From NCBI RefSeq assembly GCF_017921815.1, contig NZ_JAGEMM010000004.1, positions 309,262-373,261 of the forward strand: a DNA stretch of 64,000 nt. Reading direction: 5' to 3'. The notes below the pieces were generated by a model. It saw only the letters and a program-made list of their open reading frames with translations, was not told where the DNA came from and did no database searches. This DNA is from Microvirga antarctica. GTDB lineage: Bacteria; Pseudomonadota; Alphaproteobacteria; Rhizobiales; Beijerinckiaceae. Positions 34,825 through 45,103 of the stretch are shown here, one piece after another (positions within the stretch are counted from its first letter, which is position 1; every line of letters begins with the position of its first letter). Both the position numbers and the translations under genes were made by a program.

Positions 34825-36005
34825 CCGTGCGTTGCAGCCTCTTTCGGATCGCGTGGCTCGCGGCAGCCCTGACCCCCTTGCCTGCCCATGCCCTCGACGA
34901 TGCCATCGGGCGCGCGCTCTTCCGGCGCGCGTGGGTGCCGGCGCCGTCTTCGACCCTCAGCAACGATGGTCTCGGTCCCCTGTTCAACGCGCGCTCCTGC
35001 GCGGCCTGTCATGAAGGGCTCGACCGCAAGCCTGTCGCGGCGACGGGGGGCGTGGTGGTGGGCGAGCATCTGGTTCTGCGCCTCAGTGATCGCGACGGCC
35101 ATCCGGACCCTGTTTATGGCCGCCAGCTTCAAACCGGCTCTGTGGCCGGCGTGGACCCGGAAGGAACCGTGACGTTTCGCGACGGGCGTTACCAGGCCTC
35201 CGCGCTCGCCTATGGGGATATGGCCGGTGAGACGCGGGTCGGCGCGCGCGTGGCGCCTGCATTGCGGGGCCTGGGCGCGCTTGAGTCTGTTCCGGACGAG
35301 GCGATCCTTGCGGGAGCGAACAACCGCGCCCGCACGGCGGATGGCGTGACGGGCCGGGTCAACTGGGTGACTGATTTGAACGGCCACCGTCGGGTCGGCA
35401 GGTTCGGGTGGAAAGCGTCTGCGGCCTCCATTTCGGACCAGGTCGAGACCGCGTTCCTGCTCGACCTCGGCCTCTCGACCAAGGGCCATCCGCGCGAGAG
35501 CGGCGATTGCACGGCCGGGCAGGCTGCCTGCCTGGGCGCTCCGCACGGGGGCGACGCCAGCGCGCCGGAAATGTCTGAGGCGATCGTCGCGCGGATCAGT
35601 ACCTATCTGGCGGGCATCGCGCCCCCGGTCACGCCGGATGCCGATCCGCGAGGCCTGCATCTGTTCGAGGCCACCGGCTGCGCCGGCTGCCATCGGCCAT
35701 CGCTGCCGGGCGCGCGCGGGCCCGTCCCTGCCTTCACCGATCTCCTGCTGCACGACCTCGGCCCCCGGACCGATGGCGGAGCGACCGATCCGGGTGTTGC
35801 TCCGAGCGAGTGGCGCACGGCACCCCTGTGGGGCCTGTCACGGATCGTGGAGGCCGGCGCCGGCTTCCTGCATGACGGCCGGGCCGCGACTATCGAAGAG
35901 GCGATTGCGTTTCACGGTGGCGAGGCGGATCGCGCGGCACTAGGCTTCCGCTCCCTGCCCGAGCGTGATCGCCAGCGGCTGCTGATCTTTTTGAGAGCAT
36001 TGTGA
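34821..36005 (+). CDS. Di-haem c-type cytochrome oxidoreductase (DUF1111-like)
   Basis: 394 residues with a signal peptide ending AHAL. Two covalent haem sites are visible: CAACH (residues 60-64) and CAGCH (287-291). Between them are LSDRDGHPDPVYGRQLQ and the long DUF1111-type central region; the C-terminal part has APLWGLSRI and FLHDGRAATIEEAI, typical of this cytochrome family. It is periplasmic and probably moves electrons for iron or thiol redox chemistry. DUF1111-type proteins regularly sit between two imelysin genes, as here. Coupled by ATGA to the copper oxidase gene. Confidence 0.88.
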   Translation: MTVRCSLFRIAWLAAALTPLPAHALDDAIGRALFRRAWVPAPSSTLSNDGLGPLFNARSCAACHEGLDRKPVAATGGVVVGEHLVLRLSDRDGHPDPVYGRQLQTGSVAGVDPEGTVTFRDGRYQASALAYGDMAGETRVGARVAPALRGLGALESVPDEAILAGANNRARTADGVTGRVNWVTDLNGHRRVGRFGWKASAASISDQVETAFLLDLGLSTKGHPRESGDCTAGQAACLGAPHGGDASAPEMSEAIVARISTYLAGIAPPVTPDADPRGLHLFEATGCAGCHRPSLPGARGPVPAFTDLLLHDLGPRTDGGATDPGVAPSEWRTAPLWGLSRIVEAGAGFLHDGRAATIEEAIAFHGGEADRAALGFRSLPERDRQRLLIFLRAL

Positions 36006-36013
36006 GACCTGCC

Positions 36014-37066
36014 ATGCGTTTGCTGTTCAGCCTGATGGCATTGGGCCTGTTGATGGCCTCGCCCCTCCATGCGCAGCCCAGCGCCGATGCGCGTCGGCAG
36101 CTCGTCCAGGCCGTCGCCCGGGAGGAGCTTGTTCCACGATACACCACCCTGGCGGCCGCGATGGCGGCGCAGGAGGCCGCCTGGACAGGGTTCTGCGCTA
36201 CGCCGACCAAGGCCGGTTCTACGGGCGTTCAGGCGGCATTCCAGCAGGCGGCAGATGCCTGGTCGGGTGTCGAGTTTATTCTCTATGGCCCGATCAGCCG
36301 CGACTACCGCTTCGAGCGCATGGCCCATTGGCCGGAGCGCAACAACGCGGTGGGCCGTGGAGTGCAGGCCTTGCTGGCGCGAAGCGGCGACGACCTGTCG
36401 CCCGAGCGCTTCGCCAGCGTCAGCGCGGCCTCGCAGGGCCTGACCGCCCTGGAGCGTCTGCTCTTCGACGGCAATGCGCCGGACCTGTATTTCGCGACCG
36501 GCGAGGCTGCTACCCGGCGCTGCGCGGTCAGCTCGGCCATCGCGGCGGGTCTGGCGCGCACAAGCAGCCAGGTCCTGGCCGAATGGACGGGTCCCAACGG
36601 CGCTCTCGCGGCGCTGGAGACCGCGGATGCGCCGGCGATCGACGAGGCGTTGACGCGACTTGTCACGGATCACATCACGTCTCTCGAGATCATCTACGAC
36701 AAGAAGCTGTCGGCCGTTCTCGGCAAGACGCAGGCGGAGGTCCGTCCTACCCTTGCGGAGGGCTGGCGCAGCGGCCTGTCCATGCGGGCGATCATCATCA
36801 ATCTCGAGGCCATCGCGGCACTCACGCGGGCGCTCGCACCGCCGCCCTCGGGTGCTGGCGCATCGGTGGGCGCGGCGCTCGAGACCGCCCATCACGTCGC
36901 CGCAACGCTTCCGCCCGATATCGGCCGAACCGCCGCCGACCCCAAGCAACGCCCGCGCCTGATCCTGCTGCGCGATGCGGTGCGATCGGCGCGCGATCTT
37001 GCCGAACTTTCCCTCCCTGACGCACTCGGCGTCATCATCGGGTTCAATAGCCGCGATGGAGATTGA
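36014..37066 (+). CDS. Second imelysin-family protein
   Basis: 350 residues. Begins with a clean signal peptide (MRLLFSLMALGLLMASPLHAQ). A GTG 12 bases upstream overlaps the previous stop (GTGA) and could be the real start. Family features are helix-rich repeats, DAWSGVEFILYGPI, then ERMAHWPER and DHITSLEIIYDKKLSAVLG. It lacks the GxHxxE form and the HDPEEEH block of the first imelysin, so it belongs to the second subfamily usually found in the same operon. Its 3' end overlaps the DUF1513 gene by 11 bases. Confidence 0.85.
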   Translation: MRLLFSLMALGLLMASPLHAQPSADARRQLVQAVAREELVPRYTTLAAAMAAQEAAWTGFCATPTKAGSTGVQAAFQQAADAWSGVEFILYGPISRDYRFERMAHWPERNNAVGRGVQALLARSGDDLSPERFASVSAASQGLTALERLLFDGNAPDLYFATGEAATRRCAVSSAIAAGLARTSSQVLAEWTGPNGALAALETADAPAIDEALTRLVTDHITSLEIIYDKKLSAVLGKTQAEVRPTLAEGWRSGLSMRAIIINLEAIAALTRALAPPPSGAGASVGAALETAHHVAATLPPDIGRTAADPKQRPRLILLRDAVRSARDLAELSLPDALGVIIGFNSRDGD

Positions 37067-38195
37067 TCGCCGTTCCTTTCTGGCAGCGCTCGGCGCGGCG
37101 ATTGCCGGAAAGGCGCGTCCGCAGCGGGCCTCTGCCGCAACCGCCGAACCGCTCTACGTGTCGGCCTGCCTTGATGCGGACAACAAAGCCGCGGTCGCGG
37201 TGTTTTCGCTGGACGGATCGCTGCGCTTCACCACGGCCCTGCCGGAGCGCGGCCACGACACTTCCATTCGCCCGCTTTCAGCCGATCTCATCGTGTTCGC
37301 CCGCCGGCCCGGCGACTGGGCGGCCGTCATCGATCGCCGAACGGGAAGCGTCTTACAGGTCATCACTGCGCCGCCCGGCCGCCACTTCTACGGTCACGGG
37401 GTCTTCTCGGCCGATGGAACGCTGCTCTATGCGACCGAGAATCTCATCGCGACCGGGGAGGGTGTTCTGGGCGTCTACGATGCGGCCGCGGCCTATCGGC
37501 GGATCGGCGAGATGCCGAGCTTCGGCACAGGCCCGCACGACATCGCTTTCCTGCCGAACCGCCAGCATATGGTCGTAGCCAATGGCGGGATCAGGACCAA
37601 TCCGCAGACCGGGCGCGAAATCTTGAACCAGGATCAGATGGACCCCAGCCTCGTCGTCGTCGATCCGGCTACCGGCAAGGCGCTGATGAAGATCGAGCTG
37701 GGGGCTGGCTTGCGGGGTCTCAGCATCAGGCATCTGGCGGTCTCTTCCGGCGGCGAAACCGTCTTCGGCTGCCAGTACACCGGCGAGGCCTCCGACATGC
37801 CGATGCTTGTCGGGACAATGAAGCCCGATGGCACCACGCGGTTTCTCGGGATGCCGGAAGACGACCTCGACGCGTTCAGGAACTATGTCGGGTCGGTGAG
37901 CCTCGATGCGGCCGAAAGGATCGTGGCCGCCACCAGCCCGATCGGCAATACGGTCGGGTTCTGGGATCTTGAATCAGGCCGCTTTCTCGGCCGCCGCAGG
38001 ATGTCGGATGTGTGCGGCGTGGCGCCGGCTCCTGCCGATGGCGTGTTTCTCGTCACCTCGGGAAATTCCGGCATCCGCATGGCTCCGGTGGTCGACACTG
38101 CGCTCAGGCGCCTCGGCGGAACGGACCTTGATCGCTGGGTCTGGGACAACCACGTCCGCCTCCTATCGCCGTCCGCCCGCCCGCGCGGAGCGTGA
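37056..38195 (+). CDS. DUF1513 protein, Tat-exported beta-propeller-like
   Basis: 379 residues. A twin-arginine signal (IDRRSFLAALG) heads the protein, followed by repeated blades such as GHGVFSADGTLLYATEN, FGTGPHDIAFLP and LRGLSIRHLAVSSGGE, consistent with a WD40/YVTN-like propeller. DUF1513 commonly closes imelysin operons; its role is unknown, probably periplasmic iron handling. Overlaps the preceding gene by 11 bases. Ends 14 bases from the convergent EAL gene. Confidence 0.87.
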   Translation: MEIDRRSFLAALGAAIAGKARPQRASAATAEPLYVSACLDADNKAAVAVFSLDGSLRFTTALPERGHDTSIRPLSADLIVFARRPGDWAAVIDRRTGSVLQVITAPPGRHFYGHGVFSADGTLLYATENLIATGEGVLGVYDAAAAYRRIGEMPSFGTGPHDIAFLPNRQHMVVANGGIRTNPQTGREILNQDQMDPSLVVVDPATGKALMKIELGAGLRGLSIRHLAVSSGGETVFGCQYTGEASDMPMLVGTMKPDGTTRFLGMPEDDLDAFRNYVGSVSLDAAERIVAATSPIGNTVGFWDLESGRFLGRRRMSDVCGVAPAPADGVFLVTSGNSGIRMAPVVDTALRRLGGTDLDRWVWDNHVRLLSPSARPRGA

Positions 38196-38209
38196 TCAGG
38201 ATCGTGGGC

Positions 38210-39805
38210 CTAGCTCGCCTGCGCGAGACTTTCCTGCGCCAGCCGGGCCGCGACGAGGTCCGCGGCGGACATGGGCTTGCCGAAAAGCCATCCCTGCAGC
38301 ATCGCGCCATCATGGGCGCGAAAATAGGCCGCTTGCTCTTCGGTCTCGACCCCTTCGGCGATCACCGCGACGGACAGGCTCTTGGCCATAGCCAACATGG
38401 CCGCCACGACACCGACCTTGGGCGAGCCCGACCCGACCAGGTCGGTGAAGCTCTTGTCGATTTTGATCGCATCGACCGGAAGTTCGTTCAGATAGGACAG
38501 GCTCGAGTAGCCAGTGCCGAAATCATCGATGTAGATCTGAAACCCGCGGCTGCGAAGATCGCGCAAGCCGTCATAGGCCGCCTGCGTCTCGAGGCTGACC
38601 TGCTCCGTCAGCTCGATGGCAACCTGGGACGGATGCACGCCATGGTCGAGAAAATGCGTTTGCAGCGCGTGCATAAGGGGTGCTCCCCCCAGATCTCCAG
38701 CCGCGACGTTCACCGTGACCCGGAAATCAGCATCGGCGCGCAATGCGTCGCCCAGATCGCGACCGACCTGCTGGATCGCCAGGCGCATGATCTGACCGGT
38801 GAAGCCCCCTGCTTCCGCGATGGCAACGAAGATCTCCGGCCGGATATAGCTCCCGTCCGGCAATTCCCATCGCATGAGAGCCTCGGCTGCCACGATGCGC
38901 AGCGTCTTGGCATCCACGACGGGCTGATAGAGCACGAACAGTTCCTGCCGAATCAGCGCTTGGCGGAGCCTGCTCTCGAGTGAGCGGCGCTGCTGCTGCC
39001 AGGTCAAGACCGACACCATTCCCAGCGCGCCCGTCAAGCCGCCGCCAAGTGCCAGGATGAGCAGGACCGGTCGGGCAGGAGAGAGCAGGGTGGGCAAGGA
39101 CGCGCTTAATACATGACAGGTGGACACCTCCGGCAGGCAGCCGACCGCAAATAGCTGACCGGCGCGCCAGCCGATCCTGCCGTTCACCAGCTCGCTCTGG
39201 GGAAGCGCTACCGGCGCGCCCGCCTGTCTCGCTATCCGTCCACTCGAGGCATTGACGAAGAGCGATGCTACGCTGAAATCCCTGGGCACCATCGGCGTGC
39301 CCAGGGCATCGACCCGCAGGGCAACGCTGTAATTGCCTTGGCCGACAATCGTGACCGGCGTGTCGGGCGCCCAAGGCCGAGTGGCGTCCAGTCTGACCCG
39401 CGCGCCCCGCTCTGTTTCGAGATCCGGCTTGTCAAGCGGCAGGGGTGCGGCAAGGCGGCCACTGGTCAGCGTACAAAGCAAGAAGCCGTGTCGCTGATAG
39501 CCGATATCGTTGATAATCTGGGATTGAAACACGAGGCGTCGCCATGCCTGATTTTCGGCCTCGGAACAGGGTTCAGCCTTGATCGTGTTCAGGATTTTGA
39601 AGGCCCGGCTCACCTCCTGACCCTGCTGCTCGGTGCGATGGAGAAGAGTCGCGCTCACCTCCGTCAGCCGCTCGGTCGCGCCCCGCAGCACAAGCCCAAG
39701 CCCCAAGCCGGAAAACAGGATCGCCCCGAGGGTCGCACCCGCCACGATGCAAGCGGCCTTGCCCCATGTGAGCGACGATAGTGTTTGCCGCATGTGTCGG
39801 AGCAT
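38210..39805 (-). CDS. CSS-motif EAL-domain c-di-GMP phosphodiesterase
   Basis: 531 residues. Two membrane helices (about 14-38 and about 245-265) flank a periplasmic CSS-type sensor with PCSEAENQAWRRL and a second Cys pair region (LPEVSTCHVLS). The cytosolic EAL domain is complete: AAEALMRW, TVNVAAGDL, IELTEQ, DDFGTGYSSL, KIDKSFTD and AEGVETEEQ. CSS-EAL proteins sense periplasmic redox or DsbA state and degrade c-di-GMP. No GGDEF domain, so hydrolysis only. The start could instead be the ATG 12 bases downstream; neither has a strong ribosome site. Confidence 0.9.
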   Translation of the reverse strand: MLRHMRQTLSSLTWGKAACIVAGATLGAILFSGLGLGLVLRGATERLTEVSATLLHRTEQQGQEVSRAFKILNTIKAEPCSEAENQAWRRLVFQSQIINDIGYQRHGFLLCTLTSGRLAAPLPLDKPDLETERGARVRLDATRPWAPDTPVTIVGQGNYSVALRVDALGTPMVPRDFSVASLFVNASSGRIARQAGAPVALPQSELVNGRIGWRAGQLFAVGCLPEVSTCHVLSASLPTLLSPARPVLLILALGGGLTGALGMVSVLTWQQQRRSLESRLRQALIRQELFVLYQPVVDAKTLRIVAAEALMRWELPDGSYIRPEIFVAIAEAGGFTGQIMRLAIQQVGRDLGDALRADADFRVTVNVAAGDLGGAPLMHALQTHFLDHGVHPSQVAIELTEQVSLETQAAYDGLRDLRSRGFQIYIDDFGTGYSSLSYLNELPVDAIKIDKSFTDLVGSGSPKVGVVAAMLAMAKSLSVAVIAEGVETEEQAAYFRAHDGAMLQGWLFGKPMSAADLVAARLAQESLAQAS

Positions 39806-40327
39806 GGTCGGGCGTCGTCCCTCGCGGCATCTCAAGGCGCGTCGAAGACGGCACCTGACAGACTAAGATGTAAATCCTACAACGCTAGAAAATTCTCGGC
39901 CTCTGCACCGACAAACGCACGCGGGCCAAATCCGCCGCAGCCAGAGGCATTTTTTTTGCATTGAAATGCCGCGAGATCCTCCCCCGCTTTCGGATCGCGC
40001 GGCGTGCGGCCTGTCGAGCGATGCTATCATCGACAGAGCTCAGGACGTACGAAATCTCCTCGGCGTTCCTTCGCAAGCCGCTGACCCTGTCTCGGTCCGG
40101 CCGGGCATCGTTGGAAAATCCGGAAGAGTTCTGCAGCCGGCGGAACATCACGCGGCCGTGATCCTTATGGTTGTGTCGAGACTGAGAGCCCCTCGGTCTC
40201 GGAGAGAGAAGCTGTGTCATGTGCTGTCGATCGGACGCAGCCGATCCTGCCGGCTCCGACGCCTGTCTGTGCGCTGCTCCGGCGCGCTCCTCGCCACCCT
40301 GCTTTCGACCAAAGGATCTGAAAAACC
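39806..40327. other. Gene-free stretch between divergent EAL and catalase genes
   Basis: About 520 bases. Several frames stay open but none has a ribosome site, family motif or protein-like composition. AT-rich around 39870-39960, consistent with the EAL-gene promoter. A stem-loop at 40177-40201 is listed separately. The far half should contain the catalase promoter, which I could not place. Confidence 0.6.
40177..40201 (+). other. Stem-loop in the leader region of the catalase gene
   Basis: CGAGACTGAG pairs with CTCGGTCTCG (one G-T wobble) around the loop AGCCC. No T-run follows, so it is not a standard terminator. It could be part of the catalase 5' leader or a regulatory structure. Confidence 0.35.
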
Positions 40328-42418
40328 ATGGCCCGCAAAGACGACGCACCTTCCAGCACGGGAAAACCCGGCAACGGCGGAGAACTTCATCAAACAGCAT
40401 CGGCTCCCGATGCGCGGATCACCACGAACCATGGGGTCCCGGTCTCGGACAACCAGAATTCCCTGAAGGGCGGACGGAGAGGTCCGACCCTGCTGGAAGA
40501 TTTCGTCCTGAGGGAGAAGATCCAGCATTTCGACCATGAGCGCATTCCGGAGCGGATCGTTCACGCCCGGGGCTCCGCTGCCCACGGGTTCTTCGAGCTG
40601 ACCCACTCCCTGGCCAAACACACCCGCGCCAAGGTGCTGACCGAAGTCGGGCAGAAGACCGAGGTCTTCGTGCGCTTTTCAACTGTCGCGGGCGGGGCGG
40701 GCTCCGTCGATACACCGCGCGACGTGCGCGGGTTCGCGGTCAAATTCTACACCAAGGAAGGCAATTGGGATCTGGTCGGCAACAACATTCCGGTCTTCTT
40801 CATCCAGGACGCCATCAAGTTTCCAGACCTCATCCACTCCGTGAAGATGGAGGCCGACCGCGGCTATCCGCAGGCGGCAAGCGCCCATGACACGTTCTGG
40901 GATTTCGTCAGCCTGATGCCCGAGGCCACGCACATGATCATGTGGGCCATGTCGGATCGGGGAATTCCGCGGTCGTTGCGGATGATGGAGGGCTTCGGGG
41001 TCAATACCTTCCGGTTGCTCAACGAGAAGGACGAGGCGGTGCTCGTCAAGTTTCACTGGCGTCCGAAACTCGGGCTGCAATCGACCTGCTGGGACGAGGC
41101 GGTCAAGATCGCCGGCGCCGATCCGGACTATCACCGCCGGGATCTTCATGAAGCCATCGCGGCTGGCGACTTCCCGGAATGGGAATTCGGCGTCCAGGTG
41201 CTGACGCAGGATGAGGCCGACGCGCTGCCGTTCGATATTCTCGACGCCACCAAGGTCATCCCCGAGGAAATGGTGCCGATCCAGATCGTCGGTCGGCTGG
41301 TGCTCGACCGGAATCCCGACAACTTCTTCGCCGAGACAGAGCAGGTCGCTTTCCTGCCGACCAATATGCCGCCTGGCATCGACGTGTCGGAGGATCCGCT
41401 CCTGCAAGGGCGCCTGTTCTCCTATCAGGACACGCAATTGTCGCGGCTAGGGACGGTCAATTTCCACCAGATTCCGATCAATCGCGCCAAGGGCTGCCCC
41501 TTCCAGAATCTCCAGCGCGACGGCCACATGCAGACCCAGGTGTTCCAGGGCCGGGCCAATTACGAGCCCAACAGCCTCGCCGAGGCGGGCGAGGAGGGCG
41601 GTCCGCGGGAGGATCCCCAGGGCGGGTTCCGCAGTTTTGCGCTCCCCCTCGAGGGGACAAAGGTCCGGCTGCGAGCCGAGTCCTTCGCCGATCATTACAG
41701 TCAGGCGCGCCTGTTCTTCCGCTCCCAGAGCGCGCCGGAGCAGGCCCACCTCGCCAGCGCCATCGTGTTCGAGTTGTCCAAGGTCTCGCTCGAGCACATC
41801 CGCACGCGGGTGCTCGGAAACCTGCGCAACGTGGACGAGGACCTGGCGCGACGGGTCGCCGAGGGTCTGGGGATGGATCTTCCCAAAAAGACCGCGGCGG
41901 CTGTAGAGCCCACGGACATGGCCCTGTCACCGGGCCTGCGTCTGATCGGCAAGTACCCTGACAGCCTGAAAGGGCGCGCTGTGGGCATTCTCGTGACCGA
42001 CGGCGCCGACGGCGCTTTGGTCGAGGCGGTCCGGGCGGCAGCGGTGGGCGAGGGCGCAACTGTCCAGATCGTGGCGCCCAAGGTCGGCGGCGTGACCCTG
42101 AAGAATGGCAAGCGGCTGAAAGCCGACGGCCAACTCGCCGGCACCCCGTCGGTTATTTTCGACGCGGTGGCGCTCGTGCTGTCGAAGGAGGGTTGCGCGA
42201 TGCTGCTGAACGACGGTGCGGCAGTCGATTTCGCCAAGAACGCCTTCGGGCATCTCAAGGCCATCGGCTTCACGGCCGACGCCCAGCCGCTTCTCGACAA
42301 GGCCGGCGTCGAGGCGGATGCCGGGATCGTTGATCTGAAGGGCGGCGCTCCCGCCTTTGTGGCGGCTGCCCGGACCCGGCAATGGGATCGCGAGCCGAAA
42401 GTGCGTCTGCTGGCATGA
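40328..42418 (+). CDS. katE: Large-subunit monofunctional catalase (KatE/HPII type)
   Basis: 696 residues, the long clade. Catalytic His79 lies in [13 protein letters not shown], the distal Asn in [11 protein letters not shown] and the haem-ligand Tyr in [14 protein letters not shown]. The haem pocket FHWRPKLG is present. After the catalase core, from about residue 540, comes the flavodoxin/DJ-1-like domain characteristic of large-subunit catalases ([18 protein letters not shown] and [11 protein letters not shown]). It decomposes H2O2 in the cytosol. Ribosome site AAAGGA lies upstream. A strong terminator follows. Confidence 0.95.
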   Translation: MARKDDAPSSTGKPGNGGELHQTASAPDARITTNHGVPVSDNQNSLKGGRRGPTLLEDFVLREKIQHFDHERIPERIVHARGSAAHGFFELTHSLAKHTRAKVLTEVGQKTEVFVRFSTVAGGAGSVDTPRDVRGFAVKFYTKEGNWDLVGNNIPVFFIQDAIKFPDLIHSVKMEADRGYPQAASAHDTFWDFVSLMPEATHMIMWAMSDRGIPRSLRMMEGFGVNTFRLLNEKDEAVLVKFHWRPKLGLQSTCWDEAVKIAGADPDYHRRDLHEAIAAGDFPEWEFGVQVLTQDEADALPFDILDATKVIPEEMVPIQIVGRLVLDRNPDNFFAETEQVAFLPTNMPPGIDVSEDPLLQGRLFSYQDTQLSRLGTVNFHQIPINRAKGCPFQNLQRDGHMQTQVFQGRANYEPNSLAEAGEEGGPREDPQGGFRSFALPLEGTKVRLRAESFADHYSQARLFFRSQSAPEQAHLASAIVFELSKVSLEHIRTRVLGNLRNVDEDLARRVAEGLGMDLPKKTAAAVEPTDMALSPGLRLIGKYPDSLKGRAVGILVTDGADGALVEAVRAAAVGEGATVQIVAPKVGGVTLKNGKRLKADGQLAGTPSVIFDAVALVLSKEGCAMLLNDGAAVDFAKNAFGHLKAIGFTADAQPLLDKAGVEADAGIVDLKGGAPAFVAAARTRQWDREPKVRLLA

Positions 42419-42442
42419 CCCTCCGACCGTGACTGTCTGATC

Positions 42443-42474
42443 GTGGCGGCTCCCGAGGGGGCCGCCACCTTTCG
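42443..42474 (+). terminator. Intrinsic terminator after catalase
   Basis: GTGGCGGCTCC pairs with GGGGCCGCCAC (one G-T wobble) over a CGAG tetraloop, followed by CTTTCGT. The 11-bp GC-rich stem is 24 bases after the stop codon. Confidence 0.7.
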
Positions 42475-42567
42475 TCTGAACCCTAACCGTCTTTTTACCT
42501 GTCGGGCGGATGGTGCGCTGACGCGTCGGCCTTCGGGACGTCACGAAGCTTGGAGCCCATCGAGATC

Positions 42568-45009
42568 ATGCGACCCAGTCCCCAGCCCGCCCTCAGCCCC
42601 CCGCCACTGTCGGATTCGCGTCCGACCGAGACCCGGACCCCCGAGGTCGCGGCGCATCCCGTGCGTGGGCCTCAGGGGCCGATCGAGCATCGCTGGAAAA
42701 CCCCCTGGTCCGAGGCGGGCCTGCCGGAACCAGGCTGGTGGAAGGCGTTCGCCGTGGACAGGAACGTGCGGTCGACGAGGACTCCCCAGCGCGTGACCGC
42801 CGATCGTACGGCCACGCTCGCCAAGGCGAGCGCCATCGTGGCCGCCGTGACCAAGACCCTCGAACCCCGCCCGCATCCAGAAGAGGTGTCCGCCGCGGCG
42901 GCAAAGCCCCAGGAGAACCCCGTGCGCCACCAGATCGCGGACCTGCATTCAGCCCTGTTGCCGCAGCCTGCTCCAGCCGCGGCCCCCATGCGGCGGCAGG
43001 CTCGGTCTGACACCGCGCCCGCAGCGCGACCCCTTGAGGAGCCGGGTTCTGCCACCGGGTCGTTCGGTTGGGTGAGCCGGTCCTACGTGGTTGACATTCT
43101 CTCGCTCGAATCGACGTTCAGCGGGGCTGAACCTTGGCAGGCAGCGGATGTCGGCGACGCCGAGCCGCTGTCCTTCGCGCCGGTCGTGCCGTGGGACGTG
43201 GAGACACCGGTCGACGAGCCATCCGTGGCGCCTGCGTTGACGCCTATGCGTCAAATCGAACAATCGTTAGATCTGAGCGGGGCCGGCGAAGAATCGGACT
43301 TTCTCTGGCTTTACGAGACTGGCGCAACCCCTCTTCCTGCGACGGCACCCGACCCCGACCCCGACCCCGATCCCGAACCGCTCGATCTGACCCTTGCTGC
43401 GCGCGTGGTGCGCCCCGCCGAGCCAATCGTGACGCCTCCGACCGCCGAAGTGATTCCCTTCGCGCGCAGCCGCCCCGAGTCGACGGAGTACGAGCTGCCG
43501 GATATCGCCCTGCTGGCCGAGCCTCCTGTCACGGAGGGTCCAATCCTCACCGACGATATTCTCGAGGCCTCGGCCGGTCGCCTCGAAAAGGTGATCCGCG
43601 ATTTCGGCGTCAAGGGCGAGATCATCCATGTGCGGCCCGGTCCCGTGGTCACGCTGTATGAATTCGAACCCGCGCCGGGCACCAAATCCGCCCGTGTTAT
43701 TGCTCTGTCGGACGACATCGCGCGCTCCATGAGCGCCGTCTCTGCCCGCGTGGCAGTGATTCCCGGCCGCAACGCCATTGGCATCGAGTTGCCGAATGAG
43801 ACGCGTGATACGGTCTATCTGCGCGAACAGCTCGAAAGCGCGGATTTCAAAGCCTCGAAGCAGAAGCTTCCCCTATGTCTGGGCAAGACCATCGGGGGCG
43901 AGCCGGTGATCGCCGATCTCGCCCGCATGCCGCATCTGCTGGTCGCCGGCACCACTGGCTCGGGCAAGTCGGTCGCCATCAACACCATGATCCTGTCCCT
44001 GCTCTACCGGTTCACCCCGCAGGAATGCCGGCTGATCATGGTCGATCCCAAGATGCTCGAATTGTCCGTCTATGACGGCATTCCGCACCTGCTCACCCCC
44101 GTCGTCACCGATCCCAAAAAGGCGATTATCGCGCTGCGCTGGGCCGTGCGCGAGATGGAAGAGCGCTACAAGAAGATGTCGAAGCTCGGCGTGCGCAACA
44201 TCGACGGCTTCAACGTGCGGGTGTCGGAGGCCAAGGCCCGCGGCGAGGTCATCACCCGCACGGTCCAGACCGGGTTCGAGAAGGAAACCGGCCAGGCGGT
44301 CTACGAGGACGAGGTCATGGATCTCGAGCCGCTGCCCTACATCGTGGTCATCGTCGACGAGATGGCCGACCTGATGATGGTGGCCGGCAAGGAGATCGAG
44401 GGCGCGATCCAGCGGCTGGCCCAGATGGCGCGCGCCGCCGGCATCCATGTGGTGCTGGCGACCCAGCGCCCGTCGGTGGACGTGATCACCGGCACCATCA
44501 AGGCGAACTTCCCGACCCGGATTTCCTTCCAGGTCACCTCCAAGATCGACAGCCGGACGATTCTCGGCGAGATGGGGGCCGAACAGCTCCTCGGCCAGGG
44601 CGACATGCTCTACATGGCGGGCGGCGGCCGCATCACCCGCGTGCACGGCCCGTTCTGCTCCGACGAGGAGGTCGAGAAGGTCGTGGCCCACCTCAAGCGG
44701 CAAGCCAAGCCTGTCTATCTCGAGGCCGTGACGGCAGAGGACGAGGAAGAGCTGGACGTCGAGGAAACTCCGGTGTTCGACGAAGGCGATTTCGGCGCGC
44801 CCTCGGGGGATCTCTACGATCAGGCCGTCTCCATCGTTCTGCGCCACAAGAAGGCCTCGACGTCCTACATCCAGCGCCGCCTGCAGATCGGCTACAACCG
44901 CTCGGCTTCGATCATGGAGCGGATGGAGAAGGAAGGCGTCGTGGGGCCCGCAAACCACGCGGGCAAGCGCGAGATCCTGATGGGAGGCGACAGCCGCGAC
45001 TTCGAATAG
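42568..45009 (+). CDS. ftsK: FtsK/SpoIIIE-family DNA translocase without membrane domain
   Basis: 813 residues. The first roughly 310 are Pro/Ala/acidic and disordered-looking, including the [10 protein letters not shown] run near 262-271. No membrane helices are seen, whereas normal FtsK begins with four. From about 325 the FtsK alpha/beta motor is complete: [16 protein letters not shown], Walker A GTTGSGKS (461-468), [17 protein letters not shown], Walker [13 protein letters not shown] and [12 protein letters not shown]. The C-terminal gamma winged helix that reads KOPS is intact ([20 protein letters not shown]). It pumps chromosome DNA at division or acts as a second, soluble FtsK. An earlier TTG is possible but adds only 6 residues. 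Confidence 0.9.
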   Translation: MRPSPQPALSPPPLSDSRPTETRTPEVAAHPVRGPQGPIEHRWKTPWSEAGLPEPGWWKAFAVDRNVRSTRTPQRVTADRTATLAKASAIVAAVTKTLEPRPHPEEVSAAAAKPQENPVRHQIADLHSALLPQPAPAAAPMRRQARSDTAPAARPLEEPGSATGSFGWVSRSYVVDILSLESTFSGAEPWQAADVGDAEPLSFAPVVPWDVETPVDEPSVAPALTPMRQIEQSLDLSGAGEESDFLWLYETGATPLPATAPDPDPDPDPEPLDLTLAARVVRPAEPIVTPPTAEVIPFARSRPESTEYELPDIALLAEPPVTEGPILTDDILEASAGRLEKVIRDFGVKGEIIHVRPGPVVTLYEFEPAPGTKSARVIALSDDIARSMSAVSARVAVIPGRNAIGIELPNETRDTVYLREQLESADFKASKQKLPLCLGKTIGGEPVIADLARMPHLLVAGTTGSGKSVAINTMILSLLYRFTPQECRLIMVDPKMLELSVYDGIPHLLTPVVTDPKKAIIALRWAVREMEERYKKMSKLGVRNIDGFNVRVSEAKARGEVITRTVQTGFEKETGQAVYEDEVMDLEPLPYIVVIVDEMADLMMVAGKEIEGAIQRLAQMARAAGIHVVLATQRPSVDVITGTIKANFPTRISFQVTSKIDSRTILGEMGAEQLLGQGDMLYMAGGGRITRVHGPFCSDEEVEKVVAHLKRQAKPVYLEAVTAEDEEELDVEETPVFDEGDFGAPSGDLYDQAVSIVLRHKKASTSYIQRRLQIGYNRSASIMERMEKEGVVGPANHAGKREILMGGDSRDFE

Positions 45010-45018
45010 CGGCCGTCC

Positions 45019-45050
45019 GGCGGCTCTCTCCGTGGGAAGGGCCGCCTAGC
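45019..45050 (+). terminator. Weak terminator-like hairpin after ftsK
   Basis: GGCGGC (45019-45024) pairs with GCCGCC (45041-45046) around a 16-base loop containing further C/G complementarity, then TAGCCTT. The stem is short and the T-tail poor. Confidence 0.3.
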
Positions 45051-45103
45051 CTTCGGGCGCAGGGATTGTGTAGGGTGATCGCCCGCCACCAAAGCGATCA
45101 CCC

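Noticed and set aside
40142..40165. General-stress (EcfG-type) promoter before the catalase
   Set aside because: GGAAC is present at 40142 but no CGTT is found 16-18 bases downstream.
39885..40400. 171-codon minus-strand frame between the EAL and catalase genes
   Set aside because: Runs into the catalase coding region antisense, Arg-rich, no start signal; the last part looks slightly protein-like but not enough to call.
43347..43380. Short CCCGAC tandem repeat in ftsK as a possible repeat element
   Set aside because: It encodes an in-frame Asp-Pro run in a disordered linker; simple coding microsatellite, not a mobile or CRISPR-like repeat.
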